Source: Bradyrhizobium sp. 138 (lineage in GTDB: Bacteria; Pseudomonadota; Alphaproteobacteria; Rhizobiales; Xanthobacteraceae). Taken from it: a stretch of DNA of 64,000 nucleotides. The position numbers were made by a program, and so were the translations under genes. This document shows, in pieces, positions 46,069 to 55,306 of the stretch (position 1 is the first letter of the stretch; every line of letters begins with the position of its first letter). The stretch covers positions 372,001-436,000 of the forward strand of contig NZ_JADPKT010000007.1 in assembly GCF_023074075.1 (NCBI RefSeq), in the 5' to 3' direction. The notes beneath the pieces are model-generated. The model worked only from the letters and a program-made list of their open reading frames with translations, searched no databases and was not told the origin of the DNA.

Positions 46069-47406
46069 CTAGCCTGTGCCACCCCGCTCCTTGCGCAGCT
46101 TCGCCCAGTAATCCAGCCGCTTCCTGATCTCGCGCTCGAAACCGCGCTCGGGCGGGTCGTAGAAGGTCTGGCGGCCCAGGGCTTCCGGGAAGTAGTCCTG
46201 GCCGGAGAAGGCATCCGGGGCGTCGTGGTCGTATTCGTAAGCTGCGCCATAGCCTTCCGACTTCATCAGCTTGGTCGGGGAATTGAGGATGTGCTTGGGC
46301 GGCAGCAGCGAGCCGGCCTGTTTTGCCACCTGCATCGCCGTGCCGAAGGCGGTGTAGACCGCGTTCGATTTCGGTGCAGTGGCGAGATAGACCACGGCCT
46401 GCGCGATCGCGAGCTCGCCTTCGGGATGGCCGAGGAAGTCGAAAGCGTCCTTGGCGGCGTTGGCGATGACGAGCGCCTGCGGATCGGCGAGCCCGACGTC
46501 CTCGACCGCCATGCGCACGACGCGGCGAGCCAGGAACAACGGGTCCTCGCCGGCGTCCAGCATGCGCGCGAGGTAATACAGCGCCGCATCAGGATCGGAG
46601 CCGCGCACCGACTTATGCAGCGCCGAGATCAGGTTGTAGTGGCCATCGGCCGACTTGTCGTAGATCGGTGCCCGGCGCTGCAGGATGTCCTGCAACTGCG
46701 CGGCATTGAAAATCTCGTCCGTCCGCGCCGAGCGCCAGACCTCTTCGGCGAGCGTCAGCGACGCCCTTCCGTCGCCGTCGGCCATGCGCACCAGCACGGC
46801 GCGCGCCTCTTCATCGAGCGGCAGCTTGCGGCCCTCGACCTCCTCGGCATGCGCGAACAGTTTTTCGATTGCGGCCGCATCGAGCGAGCGGAACACCAGC
46901 ACCCGCGCGCGGGACAGAAGCGCCGCGTTGAGCTCGAACGACGGATTCTCGGTGGTGGCGCCGACCATGACCACCGTGCCGTCCTCCATCACGGGCAGAA
47001 ACGAATCCTGCTGGGCTCGGTTGAAGCGATGCACCTCGTCGACGAACAGCAGTGTGCCCTTGCCCATCTCGCGGCGGGCGCGCGCGGCATCGAAAGCCTT
47101 CTTCAGGTCGGCAACGCCGGAGAACACTGCGGAGATCTGCTCGAAATGCAGATCCGTCGCATCCGCCAAGAGCCGCGCCACCGTGGTCTTGCCGGTGCCG
47201 GGCGGGCCCCAGAATACCAGCGATCCCAGCGTGCGGGTGTCCAGCATGCGCGTCAGCGCCCCGTCGGGGCCGAGGATATGGTCCTGGCCGACGACCTCCG
47301 ACAACGCGCGCGGGCGTAAGCGATCCGGCAGCGGATGCGGGGCGTCGTGGTCGAGCCCCGCCGCAGCGAAGAGCGTTGGCGTTTCCTGTGGTCGCTTCGG
47401 ACTCAT
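46069..47406 (-). CDS. rarA: Replication-associated recombination protein A
   Basis: A 445-residue AAA+ ATPase of the RarA/MgsA/WRNIP1 family that acts at stalled replication forks. Walker A FWGPPGTGKTTVARLLA, Walker B LLFVDEVHRFNRAQQD, sensor 1 GATTENPSFELN and the C-terminal HRSVxG-like AL HKSVRGSDPDAALYYLARML segment are present. Its ATG overlaps the stop of the HtrA gene as ATGA. The length is normal. Confidence 0.93.
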   Translation of the reverse strand: MSPKRPQETPTLFAAAGLDHDAPHPLPDRLRPRALSEVVGQDHILGPDGALTRMLDTRTLGSLVFWGPPGTGKTTVARLLADATDLHFEQISAVFSGVADLKKAFDAARARREMGKGTLLFVDEVHRFNRAQQDSFLPVMEDGTVVMVGATTENPSFELNAALLSRARVLVFRSLDAAAIEKLFAHAEEVEGRKLPLDEEARAVLVRMADGDGRASLTLAEEVWRSARTDEIFNAAQLQDILQRRAPIYDKSADGHYNLISALHKSVRGSDPDAALYYLARMLDAGEDPLFLARRVVRMAVEDVGLADPQALVIANAAKDAFDFLGHPEGELAIAQAVVYLATAPKSNAVYTAFGTAMQVAKQAGSLLPPKHILNSPTKLMKSEGYGAAYEYDHDAPDAFSGQDYFPEALGRQTFYDPPERGFEREIRKRLDYWAKLRKERGGTG

Positions 47407-48809
47407 CCGCCCAGCGTGACGTTGATCTGCTGGCCGCCGCGCACCAGCGTGATGCGCCAGATCCGCGGGCGCTCGCCGGCGGCCTTTTCGAGGTCGCCGG
47501 TCTTGCTGATCTTCTGGTTGTTGACCGCGAGAATGATGTCGCCCTTCTGGAAGCCGACATTCGCGGCCGCACTGTCGCCGCCAAGATCGGTGATCACGAC
47601 ACCGTCGGTATCGGCGTCAAGATGCAGCTCGTCGGCAACGGCCGGCGTGATGGTCGAGACCTTCGCGCCCTGGAACGGCGAGCGCGCCGTGACCACGAGC
47701 TCGTTGCGCCCCGTATCGGGCGCGGTCTCCAGCGCCACCGTCAGCTTGACCGGCTTGCCGCCGCGCTGCACGTCGATCTGCGCGGTGCCGCCGAGCGGAC
47801 GGGTGGCGAAGCGATAATCGAAAGCGTTGGGATCATCCACGATCTGGCCGTCGATCCCAGTGATGAGATCGGAGGATTTCAGGCCGGCCTTCGCCGCCGG
47901 GCCGTTCGAAACCACGCTCGCGACCAGCGCACCGGTCGGCGAACGCAGGCCCAGGCTCTCGGCGATCTCCGGCGTCACCGACTGCAATTTTGCCCCGAGC
48001 CACGGCCGCTTCACCGCCTTGCCGCCGCTCTTGGCGGAGGTGACGACGACGCGCACCATGTTGGCGGGGATCGCGAAGCCGATGCCTTGCGAACCGCCGG
48101 AGCGCGAATAGATCGCGGTGTTGATGCCGGCCAGCTTGCCGCTCATGTCAACCAGCGCGCCGCCGGAATTGCCGGGATTGATCGCAGCGTCAGTCTGGAT
48201 GAAGAACTGGTAGTCGGTGATGCCGACCTGCGTGCGCGCGAGCGCCGAGATGATGCCGTGGGTCACGGTCTGGCCTACGCCGAAGGGATTGCCGATCGCG
48301 AGCACGACGTCGCCGACGAGCAATTCGTCGGAATTGGTGAAGTCGAGGGTCGGGAATTTCTCCTTGCTGTCCTTCAGCCGTAGCACGGCGAGATCCGTGC
48401 GAGAATCCTTCAAGAGGATCTCGGCCTCGAACTCGCGCTTGTCCGACAGCGACACCTTCACCTGGTCCGCGCCCTCGATGACGTGCACGTTGGTGACGAC
48501 GAGGCCGGAGGCATCGACGATGACACCCGAGCCGAGCGAACGCTGCATCTGCTCGGGCTGCTGGCCGGGGACGCCGAAGAAGCGGCGGAAGATGGGGTCA
48601 TCGAGCAGCGGATTGCGGTTCTGCACCACCTTGGCGGCATAGACGTTGACCACCGCCGGCTGCACCCGTTGCACGATCGGCGCATAGGACAGCCGCAGCT
48701 CGGCCGGCGAGGACGGGACGCGGCGGTCCTGCGCCGCAGCCGGATTGAAGTGGGCCGAAAGGGCTATGCACAATGCCGTGGCGGCGGCGGTCCAGGTCGT
48801 TCGAAACAT
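47403..48809 (-). CDS. HtrA/DegP-family (Do) serine protease
   Basis: A 468-residue periplasmic protease and chaperone: signal peptide to about residue 26, trypsin-like domain with catalytic His 109 (VTNVHVIEGA), Asp 139 (SRTDLAVLRL) and Ser 215 (NPGNSGGALVD), then two PDZ domains (LRSPTGALVASVVSNGPAAK and VVITDLGGDSAAANVGFQKG). It degrades or refolds damaged exported proteins. It is the first gene of the set and overlaps rarA by 4 bases. No inhibitor loop is identified. Confidence 0.93.
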   Translation of the reverse strand: MFRTTWTAAATALCIALSAHFNPAAAQDRRVPSSPAELRLSYAPIVQRVQPAVVNVYAAKVVQNRNPLLDDPIFRRFFGVPGQQPEQMQRSLGSGVIVDASGLVVTNVHVIEGADQVKVSLSDKREFEAEILLKDSRTDLAVLRLKDSKEKFPTLDFTNSDELLVGDVVLAIGNPFGVGQTVTHGIISALARTQVGITDYQFFIQTDAAINPGNSGGALVDMSGKLAGINTAIYSRSGGSQGIGFAIPANMVRVVVTSAKSGGKAVKRPWLGAKLQSVTPEIAESLGLRSPTGALVASVVSNGPAAKAGLKSSDLITGIDGQIVDDPNAFDYRFATRPLGGTAQIDVQRGGKPVKLTVALETAPDTGRNELVVTARSPFQGAKVSTITPAVADELHLDADTDGVVITDLGGDSAAANVGFQKGDIILAVNNQKISKTGDLEKAAGERPRIWRITLVRGGQQINVTLGG

Positions 48810-49132
48810 TCCTACCTCTTGGAAAAGACGCCGGAATATAGGCGCGTTCGCCCCTCAATAGAAGGGCGCCGGACGGCAATTCGGAGCCCTTTCCGGTGTG
48901 TCCGGGATGCAAGCTCAGCGTGAGAATCGCCAATTTGCCTGAGGGCCCGATTGGCATGATGTGCATCATCCCGCATTGTAGCGTCGAGCGGATTCGGTTG
49001 CGGCGAATTTGCATCAGTTGGAACCAACGCAACGGTGCGCAACGTCGCGGGGCAGTCATCGATCACACCTAGGCTCTCCGGCAGCGACTTGCCAGCAAGT
49101 TGGGGAAGTTCGTCAAACAATGGAGGCGTGAC
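48810..49132. other. Intergenic region between divergent HtrA and porin genes
   Basis: The 323-bp gap must hold promoters for both genes. No gene is seen. A GGAAC ... CGT pair (49020-49045) resembles a stress sigma-factor site, but the spacing is off and it was not accepted. Confidence 0.5.
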
Positions 49133-50740
49133 GTGAGCAGGAGCAGAACAAGAGTTGCAGCCACGGCGATTGGGCTCGCCGGCGCGCTGGCGGCCTCGCA
49201 GGCCCAGGCCCAATCGGCAAGCAGCAGCGAGCAGGAGATCGCGCTGCTCAAGCAACAATTGAAGATGCTGGAGCAGAAGCTCGACAAGCTCCAGAGCCAA
49301 ACCGCCGCGAACACCGCGGCCACGGCGAAAGCCAAGGCGGAGGTGAGGGCCGAAGCGCGGTCGGAAGCGAAGGCCGCGGTCGCCAATGCGAACGCGGCGA
49401 TCCCGGTGAAGGGACCGGCGCCCGCCTCCGGCGTGGTCGTGACGATGCCGAACAACCGGCCCACCATCTGCACCGCCGATCAGGCGAACTGCGTTGCGAT
49501 CACCAGCCGCGTGCACTGGGATGTCGGCGGCTACGATTATCGCCCCAACACCGCGGCCACCGTGCCGCAGAGGCTCGACAGCGGCCAGAACGTTCGCCGC
49601 GCGCGCATCGGCGTCACCGGCAAATTCTTCAACGACTGGAACTTCGCGCTGGTCTACGATTTCGGCGGCTCCTCCGACGGATTTGGCGGGGCGGCTCCGG
49701 GATCGCTGCCCGGCGGCGGTGTCTCCGGCGTCGAGAACGCCTATCTCAGCTACACCGGCCTGAAGCCATTCGGCGGCAAGATGGCCATCGAAGCCGGCAT
49801 CATGGACCTGCCCTACACCATGGACGAGGCCACGAGCTCCAACGACATCATGTTCATGGAGCGTGCCTCGCCCGGCGTGATCGCGACCAACATCGCCGCC
49901 GGCGACTTCCGCTCCGCAGCCGGAGCGCGCTGGTTCAACGACCAGCTCTGGATCGGCGGCTATGTCACGGGGCCCTCGACCGGCGCGATTCATTCCGCCT
50001 CGAGCGCAGCGCCGCCGGGCACGAGCGAGCAATATGGCGCTGTGGCGCGTATTGCCGGTAATCCGATTAGCGGCAAGGACTACTCGGTGCATATCGGCGC
50101 CGATGCTCAGTGGCTGATCCAGCCGCCGCGCAACCTCATCGCCAACACGCAGACGGTGACGCTCAGTGACCGCCCGGAACTGCGGCTTGATCCAACGACG
50201 CTGATCTCGACCGGCGCGATCGCCAACGCCTCCGGCGCGCAGGTCTACAGCGTCGAGGCGGCGGCGACCTACGGGCCGTTCATCGTCCAGGGTGAATACT
50301 TCTGGTACAATGTCGACCGCACCGCCAACACCGGCGTGCCGCTGGTCGGCGCGCCCAGCCTGAAATTCCAGGGCGGCTATACACAGGCCGGCTACGTGCT
50401 GACGGGCGAAGGCCGCAGCTACAACGCGGCGAACGCGGCTTATGGCGGCGTCAAGCCGGCGCATCCGTTCTCACTCGACGGCGGGGGCTGGGGCGCGTGG
50501 GAGATCGCCGGACGCTTCTCGACGATCGACCTCAACGACCAGCTCGCAACCGCGAGCGGCGTCGCCGGCGGACGACAGACGGTCTACACGCTCGCGCTCA
50601 ACTGGTACGTCAACGGCAACGTCCGCTTCATGCTCGACTACCTGCACGGCACCGTGTCGCGGCAGGCCTCACCGATCTCGACCGCCGATGTCGGCTCGAA
50701 GTTCGACGCCGTCGCCATGCGTACGCAGTTCGCGTTCTAA
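49133..50740 (+). CDS. OprO/OprP-like outer-membrane porin
   Basis: A 535-residue outer-membrane protein from the GTG at 49133 with GGAGG 7 bases before it. Signal peptide to about residue 27, coiled coil (EQEIALLKQQLKMLEQKLDK), an Ala-rich linker, then a barrel domain with repeated aromatic strands and a final Phe (MRTQFAF), required for barrel assembly. The pattern SGQNVRRARIGVTGKFFNDW fits the phosphate-selective porin O/P family. Real selectivity is unknown. It ends with a hairpin shared with the convergent regulator gene. Confidence 0.85.
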   Translation: MSRSRTRVAATAIGLAGALAASQAQAQSASSSEQEIALLKQQLKMLEQKLDKLQSQTAANTAATAKAKAEVRAEARSEAKAAVANANAAIPVKGPAPASGVVVTMPNNRPTICTADQANCVAITSRVHWDVGGYDYRPNTAATVPQRLDSGQNVRRARIGVTGKFFNDWNFALVYDFGGSSDGFGGAAPGSLPGGGVSGVENAYLSYTGLKPFGGKMAIEAGIMDLPYTMDEATSSNDIMFMERASPGVIATNIAAGDFRSAAGARWFNDQLWIGGYVTGPSTGAIHSASSAAPPGTSEQYGAVARIAGNPISGKDYSVHIGADAQWLIQPPRNLIANTQTVTLSDRPELRLDPTTLISTGAIANASGAQVYSVEAAATYGPFIVQGEYFWYNVDRTANTGVPLVGAPSLKFQGGYTQAGYVLTGEGRSYNAANAAYGGVKPAHPFSLDGGGWGAWEIAGRFSTIDLNDQLATASGVAGGRQTVYTLALNWYVNGNVRFMLDYLHGTVSRQASPISTADVGSKFDAVAMRTQFAF

Positions 50741-50748
50741 GCTCGTTC

Positions 50749-50776
50749 ATCCGGGAGCGGCACACCGCTCCCGGAT
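50749..50776. terminator. Hairpin terminator between convergent genes
   Basis: ATCCGGGAGCGG (50749-50760) pairs perfectly with CCGCTCCCGGAT (50765-50776), loop CACA. A short ATTTAAG follows. It serves the porin gene and probably the regulator. Confidence 0.75.
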
Positions 50777-50778
50777 AT

Positions 50779-51156
50779 TTAAGCCGCGCGCTTCGGCTTC
50801 TTCACGACCACGGGCGCCGGCGCACAGGACAGTCGCTGCTGATGGCTCTCGCCCCAAGCCTTCAGGATATCGATCACCGGCTTGAGGCTCTCGCCGAGCT
50901 CGGAGAGGCAATACTCCACCCGCGGCGGCACCTCGGCATAGACCTTGCGGATGACGAGCTTGTCCTCCTCCAGCGCGCGAAGCTGTTTTGTCAGCATACG
51001 CTGGGTGATGCCGGGCATCCGGCGGCGCAATTCGCCGAAACGCTGGGTGCCGCTCTGCAGGTGATAGAGGATCACGCCCTTCCATTTGCCGTCGATCAGA
51101 TCCAGCGTCGCCTCGACCGAGCAGCCGGGACGACGGGCAAAGTCTCGCCGTTTCAT
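50779..51156 (-). CDS. HxlR-family transcriptional regulator
   Basis: A 125-residue winged-helix protein: PGCSVEATLDLIDGKWKGVI, LRRRMPGITQRMLTKQLRAL (recognition region) and YCLSELGESLKPVIDILKAW are typical of HxlR/MarR-like regulators. The Cys in GCSVE is conserved in redox- and aldehyde-sensing members. The ATG at 51156 is preferred to an upstream TTG. It is divergent from a zinc-type oxidoreductase gene, the usual target arrangement of such regulators. Confidence 0.88.
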   Translation of the reverse strand: MKRRDFARRPGCSVEATLDLIDGKWKGVILYHLQSGTQRFGELRRRMPGITQRMLTKQLRALEEDKLVIRKVYAEVPPRVEYCLSELGESLKPVIDILKAWGESHQQRLSCAPAPVVVKKPKRAA

Positions 51157-51163
51157 GCTTGTT

Positions 51164-51223
51164 TTTCCAATAGTATCCAAACAGGGACTATATCCCCGAA
51201 ATTACAGTACTTGCCAATTGGAA
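51164..51223. promoter_or_regulatory. Possible HxlR operator region
   Basis: Between the divergent HxlR and oxidoreductase genes there is CCAATTGG (51214-51221, perfect palindrome) and, on the minus strand, TTGGATACTATTGGA, a 5-base direct repeat. Either could be the regulator site. This rests on position and symmetry only. Confidence 0.3.
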
Positions 51224-51277
51224 GCCAGGGCGACAGTTAGAGCGGTAGGCGAACACGCCATCTGATGGAGACAAGCC

Positions 51278-52291
51278 ATGAAGGCCGTCGGCTACAAAAA
51301 ATCGCTTCCGATCGAGGATGCGGATTCATTGTTCGATTTCGAGACCGCAAAGCCGGAACCCAAGGGGCGCGACATCCGTGTCGCCGTGAAGGCGATCTCG
51401 GCCAATCCGGTCGATTACAAAGTGCGCAAGCGCGCCGTCCCTCCCGAGGGCGAGACCAAGATCCTGGGTTATGACGCGGCCGGCGTGGTCGACGCTGTCG
51501 GCCCCGAGGTCTCGCTATTCAAGCCGGGCGACGAGGTGTTTTACGCCGGCTCGATCCTGCGCCAGGGCACCAATGCCGAATTCCATCTGGTCGACGAACG
51601 CATCGTCGGCAACAAGCCGAAGTCGCTCTCGTTTGCTCAAGCAGCCGCCCTTCCCCTCACCTCCATCACCGCGTGGGAACTGCTGTTCGACCGTCTCGGC
51701 GGGGTGCCCGGCAAGAGCGTCGATCCACGCACGCTCTTGATCACGGGCGGCGCCGGCGGCGTCGGCTCGATCCTGATCCAGCTCGCGCGCCGCCTCACTG
51801 GCCTCACAGTGCTCGCCACCGCAACGCGGCCGGAGTCGCAAAAATGGTGCCTCGATCTCGGCGCGCATGCGGTGATCGACCACAACAAACCGATGAAGGA
51901 GCAGATCGAAAAACTCAAGCTGCCGCCGGTCGCATTGGTGGCGAGCCTCACCTTCACCGATCAGCATTACAAATCGATCGCCGAGTTCATGGCGCCGCAG
52001 GGCCGGTTCGGCCTGATCGACGATCCCCCGGAATTCAACATGGCTACGTTCAAGGGCAAGGCGATCTCGGTGCATTGGGAATCGATGTTCACCCGCTCCT
52101 CGTTCCAGACGCCGGACATGATCGCGCAGCATCATCTGCTCAATGACGTCGCCGACCTCATCGACAAGGGCGTGTTGCGCACCACGCTCGACCAGACCTT
52201 CGGCACGATCACCGCCGCCAACCTCAAGCGCGCGCACGCGCTGCTCGAAAGCGGCAAGTCGCGCGGCAAGATCGTGCTGGAGGGGTGGTAG
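51278..52291 (+). CDS. Zinc-type alcohol dehydrogenase/quinone oxidoreductase family protein
   Basis: A 337-residue MDR-family NAD(P)H-dependent oxidoreductase. GRDIRVAVKAISANPVDYKV and GYDAAGVVDAVGPEV form the catalytic domain, and LLITGGAGGVGSILIQLARR the nucleotide-binding domain. Zinc ligands are not obvious, as in quinone oxidoreductases. Such genes beside HxlR regulators are often induced by quinones or aldehydes. GGAGAC precedes the ATG. Confidence 0.87.
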   Translation: MKAVGYKKSLPIEDADSLFDFETAKPEPKGRDIRVAVKAISANPVDYKVRKRAVPPEGETKILGYDAAGVVDAVGPEVSLFKPGDEVFYAGSILRQGTNAEFHLVDERIVGNKPKSLSFAQAAALPLTSITAWELLFDRLGGVPGKSVDPRTLLITGGAGGVGSILIQLARRLTGLTVLATATRPESQKWCLDLGAHAVIDHNKPMKEQIEKLKLPPVALVASLTFTDQHYKSIAEFMAPQGRFGLIDDPPEFNMATFKGKAISVHWESMFTRSSFQTPDMIAQHHLLNDVADLIDKGVLRTTLDQTFGTITAANLKRAHALLESGKSRGKIVLEGW

Positions 52292-52301
52292 GCAAAGGTC
52301 T

Positions 52302-52395
52302 CGTAGGGTGGGCAAAGGCGCACTTGCGCCGTGCCCACCACCTCTCTCGGTCGCAAAAAGTGCGTGGGCACGCTGTCGCTTTGCCCACCCTACGG
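52302..52395. repeat. Palindromic repeat, CGTAGGGTGGGCAAAG type (copy 3)
   Basis: CGTAGGGTGGGCAAAGGC at the left pairs with GCTTTGCCCACCCTACG at the right, with inner GTGCCCACCA/CGTGGGCAC arms. It ends 3 bases before the stop codon of the leftward DUF1330 gene. Confidence 0.85.
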
Positions 52396-52398
52396 CAG

Positions 52399-52695
52399 CT
52401 ACGCTTCCGGCACACCCTCGACGAACAGCAGCCGCCGCTCCAGCGCACCGGCGCGGATCTTCAGCGCCTCGGCATATTCCGGCGAGGCGTACCATTCCTT
52501 CAGCCGCGCCATCGATTCGAATTCGACGATGACGATGGCTTTCGGCGGAAGATTGCCCTCCGCCAGTTCGGCCTTGCCGCCGCGCACCAGATAGCGCCCG
52601 CCGTACTGCGCGATCGTCTTCGCGGCGAGCGTCCGGTAGGCTTCAAATCCATCGGGATCGCGCATCTCGACCTCGGAAATTACATAGGCTGTCAT
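52399..52695 (-). CDS. DUF1330-family protein
   Basis: A 98-residue protein with the ferredoxin-like fold of DUF1330: MTAYVISEVEMRDPDGFEAY, YGGRYLVRGGKAELAEG and VIVEFESMARLKEWYASPEY. GAGG precedes the ATG. It follows the SDR gene with an 8-base gap, so the pair is one operon. The family has no known activity. Confidence 0.85.
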   Translation of the reverse strand: MTAYVISEVEMRDPDGFEAYRTLAAKTIAQYGGRYLVRGGKAELAEGNLPPKAIVIVEFESMARLKEWYASPEYAEALKIRAGALERRLLFVEGVPEA

Positions 52696-52703
52696 ATGCG
52701 GCC

Positions 52704-53492
52704 TCAGGCAATGGTATTGACGATGCCGCCTTCCGCGCGCAGCGCCGCGCCGTTGGTCGCAGACGCCTGCTTCGAGGCAACGTAGACTACCATATTGGCG
52801 ATCTCATCGACGCTGGCGAAGCGCGCAATCAACGAGCTCGGGCGATGCTGCTTGACGAAATTGGCCGCGGCCTCGTCGACCGATTGGCCGTTTTGCTTTG
52901 CGAGATCCTTCACGAAGGTCTCGACGCCCTCCGACATGGTCGGGCCCGGCAGCACGGAATTGACGGTGACACCGGTACCACGCGTGAGCTGCGCCAGGCC
53001 CCGCGCGACCGACAGCTGCGCCGTCTTGCTCATGCCGTAGTGGATCATCTCGACGGGAATGTTGAGCCCGGACTCCGAGGAGATGAAGACGATGCGGCCC
53101 CAATTGCGCTTGAGCATGCCCTTCATGTAGGCCCGCGACAGCCGCACGCCGCTCATGACGTTGACCTCGAAGAAGCGGCTCCAGTCCTCGTCGGGGATGT
53201 CAAAAAAGTCCTTCGGCTCGAAGATGCCGGCATTGTTGATGAGGATATCGACGTCCGGCAGCGCCGCAACGAGTGCCTTGCAGCCTGCTGCGGTCGAGAC
53301 GTCGGCGGCAATGCCGCGGATCTTGGCGCCCGTCCCTTCGAGCTTGCGCACGGCGGCATCGACCTTGTCCTGGCTACGGCCATTGATCACGACGCTGGCG
53401 CCTGAGGCGGCGAGGCCCTTGGCAATGGCGTGGCCGATGCCGGCAGTCGAGCCGGTCACCAGCGCAGTTTTTCCGGAAAGGTCGATGTTCAT
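52704..53492 (-). CDS. Short-chain dehydrogenase/reductase
   Basis: A 262-residue SDR with the cofactor site TGSTAGIGHAIA, NNAGIF, catalytic Ser in ISSESG and YGMSK. VNSVLPGPTMSEGVETFVKD is the usual loop after the catalytic motif. Classical SDRs reduce or oxidise small carbonyls or alcohols with NAD(P). Substrate unknown. It is the first gene of a two-gene leftward unit, divergent from the Bug-type binding protein. Confidence 0.87.
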   Translation of the reverse strand: MNIDLSGKTALVTGSTAGIGHAIAKGLAASGASVVINGRSQDKVDAAVRKLEGTGAKIRGIAADVSTAAGCKALVAALPDVDILINNAGIFEPKDFFDIPDEDWSRFFEVNVMSGVRLSRAYMKGMLKRNWGRIVFISSESGLNIPVEMIHYGMSKTAQLSVARGLAQLTRGTGVTVNSVLPGPTMSEGVETFVKDLAKQNGQSVDEAAANFVKQHRPSSLIARFASVDEIANMVVYVASKQASATNGAALRAEGGIVNTIA

Positions 53493-53693
53493 GTAATATC
53501 TCCATCAGATCGATGACGGGGATATCGGACGCGGCGGACCGGATCGCAATCGACGCTCACCAATCAGTGAGACGATCGGGAGCTGTTCCGGCAGCAATCT
53601 GGATCTCACGGCCCGCCCTCGACCGCAGGTGGAATGATTATTGCTAAAGCAGACCATGGCATCTTTGCTCACGCGAACACGAAGGACCAAGCG

Positions 53694-54671
53694 ATGAAGA
53701 GAACCGCCCTCACTGTTGCGCTCGGGTTGCTCGGACTTATGACCGGCAATTCGCCCGCGCCGGCGCAAGCGGTCTATCCGGAAAAACCGTTGCAATTGAT
53801 CGTCCCCTTCCCACCGGGTGGCGCCTCCGACGTCGTCGCGCGCATCATTGGCGGCGAACTGGAGACGCGGCTCGGCAAGCCCGTGATCATCATGAACCGC
53901 CCCGGCGGCGGCACCACGATCGCGGCCAAGGAAGTCGCGCGCGCGGCGCCCGACGGATACACCCTGTTCTTCAGCTCGAATTCGAGCTTCACGTTGCCGG
54001 CGGCCGTGAAGGAAAGCGTACCTTACGACGCGGCCAAGGATTTCGAGCCGCTCGGCCAGGTCGGCAAGATCACGCTGGCGCTGGTCACCTACAAGGACAA
54101 TCCGGTCAACGACGTGGCCTCGCTCGTCGCCGAAGCGAAGGCCAATCCCGACAAGCTGTCGCTCGCATCCTTTGGCGTGGCGACCGTCTCGCATTTCGCC
54201 GGCGAGCTGTTCAAGTCGGGTGCCGGGGTCAAGATGGTCCACCTGCCCTACAAGGGCAGTGCACCAGCGATGAACGACCTCATCGGCAAGCACATTCAGT
54301 ACCACGTCGACACCGTGATCGCGGTCAAGCCGCAGATCGAGGCCGGCACCGTCAAGGTGCTCGCCGTGTTCTCGGCCAAGCGCACGCCATTCCTGCCTGA
54401 CGTGCCGACGCTCGCCGAGCTCGGCTACGGCAATATCGATTTCGCGTCGTGGGGCGCCGTGGTCGCTCCCAAGGGCCTGCCGCCGGCCATTCACGACAAG
54501 CTGTCGTCGACCCTGGAGCAGACGATCAACAATCCCACCGTGGCGGAGCGCTTCACCAAGGTCGGCTTCGAGCCCGGCTTCGCGCGTTACAGCGATTGGG
54601 CGGGCGCTATCGGCAAGGAGACCGCTGAAATGAAGGACATCGCGCAAAAGGCGGGGATCAAGGAAGAATAG
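53694..54671 (+). CDS. Bug/TctC-family tricarboxylate-type binding protein
   Basis: A 325-residue periplasmic binding protein with signal peptide (to about residue 26) and the family core YPEKPLQLIVPFPPGGASDV, which binds a carboxylate between two domains, and VHLPYKGSAPAMNDLIGKHI. Such proteins normally feed a TctAB-type transporter, but no TctA/TctB genes are adjacent, so it is an orphan receptor, a common situation for this family. AAGGA precedes the ATG at 53694. Confidence 0.9.
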   Translation: MKRTALTVALGLLGLMTGNSPAPAQAVYPEKPLQLIVPFPPGGASDVVARIIGGELETRLGKPVIIMNRPGGGTTIAAKEVARAAPDGYTLFFSSNSSFTLPAAVKESVPYDAAKDFEPLGQVGKITLALVTYKDNPVNDVASLVAEAKANPDKLSLASFGVATVSHFAGELFKSGAGVKMVHLPYKGSAPAMNDLIGKHIQYHVDTVIAVKPQIEAGTVKVLAVFSAKRTPFLPDVPTLAELGYGNIDFASWGAVVAPKGLPPAIHDKLSSTLEQTINNPTVAERFTKVGFEPGFARYSDWAGAIGKETAEMKDIAQKAGIKEE

Positions 54672-54701
54672 TCCTGCGGACATCGACCTGCCCCGGAAAC
54701 A

Positions 54702-54727
54702 AAAACGGCGCCCGAGGGCGCCGTTTT
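54702..54727. terminator. Bidirectional intrinsic terminator
   Basis: AAAACGGCGCCC (54702-54713) and GGGCGCCGTTTT (54716-54727) form a near-perfect stem with A and T runs on both sides. It ends the Bug-type gene and the leftward ribosomal operon. Confidence 0.9.
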
Positions 54728-54749
54728 CAATTCATATGCGCTGAGTGGC

Positions 54750-55166
54750 TTACGCCGCCTCGGCTTCCTTTTCCTGCACCGGACCGGAATCCTGGCCCTT
54801 GGCATCGACGTCACGGTCGACGAACTCGATCACGGCCATCGCGGCGTTGTCGCCGTAGCGGAAGCCGGCCTTGATGATGCGGGTGTAGCCGCCCTGACGG
54901 TCCTTGTAGCGGGTCGCCAAGACGTCGAACAGCTTCTTGACCTGATCCTTGTCGCGCATCTCGGAGATCGCCTGGCGGCGCATCGCGAGGCCCCCCTTCT
55001 TGCCGAGGGTGACGAGCTTCTCGACGATCGGGCGAAGCTCCTTGGCCTTCGGCAGCGTCGTGACGATCTGCTCGTGCTTGATCAGCGCGGCGCACATATT
55101 GGCGAACATCGCGCGGCGATGCTCGGCCGTGCGGTTGAGCTTCCGATGAACCTTGCCGTGACGCAT
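54750..55166 (-). CDS. rplQ: 50S ribosomal protein L17
   Basis: A 138-residue protein with the full L17 core [20 protein letters not shown] and [20 protein letters not shown], plus a short acidic C-terminal tail typical of alphaproteobacteria. Last gene of the ribosomal supercluster, followed by the terminator at 54702-54727. Confidence 0.98.
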   Translation of the reverse strand: MRHGKVHRKLNRTAEHRRAMFANMCAALIKHEQIVTTLPKAKELRPIVEKLVTLGKKGGLAMRRQAISEMRDKDQVKKLFDVLATRYKDRQGGYTRIIKAGFRYGDNAAMAVIEFVDRDVDAKGQDSGPVQEKEAEAA

Positions 55167-55243
55167 GTGTGTAGTCCTTTTTCGATTGTGTCGCGGTGGT
55201 TCAGCGACTGGTTTTCAGGTGGGCTTCCTGCGTTCGCCCTAGT

Positions 55244-55306
55244 CGCGAATAGCGAATGGCGAGTAGCGAATGGTTCTTCATTCGCTATTCGCCAATCCCA
55301 ATTCGC
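55244..55306. repeat. Palindromic repeat after rpoA, GCGAATAGCGAATGG type (copy 1)
   Basis: CGCGAATAGCGAATGG with GAGTAGCGAATGG at the left is mirrored by ATTCGCTATTCGCCAAT and ATTCGC at the right. The unit directly follows the rpoA stop codon on the coding strand. A related unit follows rpsM. Confidence 0.75.

Noticed and set aside
49020..49045. GGAAC ... CGT pair upstream of the porin gene as an EcfG-type stress promoter
   Set aside because: The spacing is 18 bases instead of 16-17 and the second box is incomplete (CGTC, not CGTT).
53505..54683. 392-codon open frame on the minus strand opposite the Bug-type binding protein
   Set aside because: The composition is that of an antisense frame (rich in Arg, His, Gly and Asp) with no family match, while the plus strand has a perfect binding-protein sequence with signal peptide and ribosome site.
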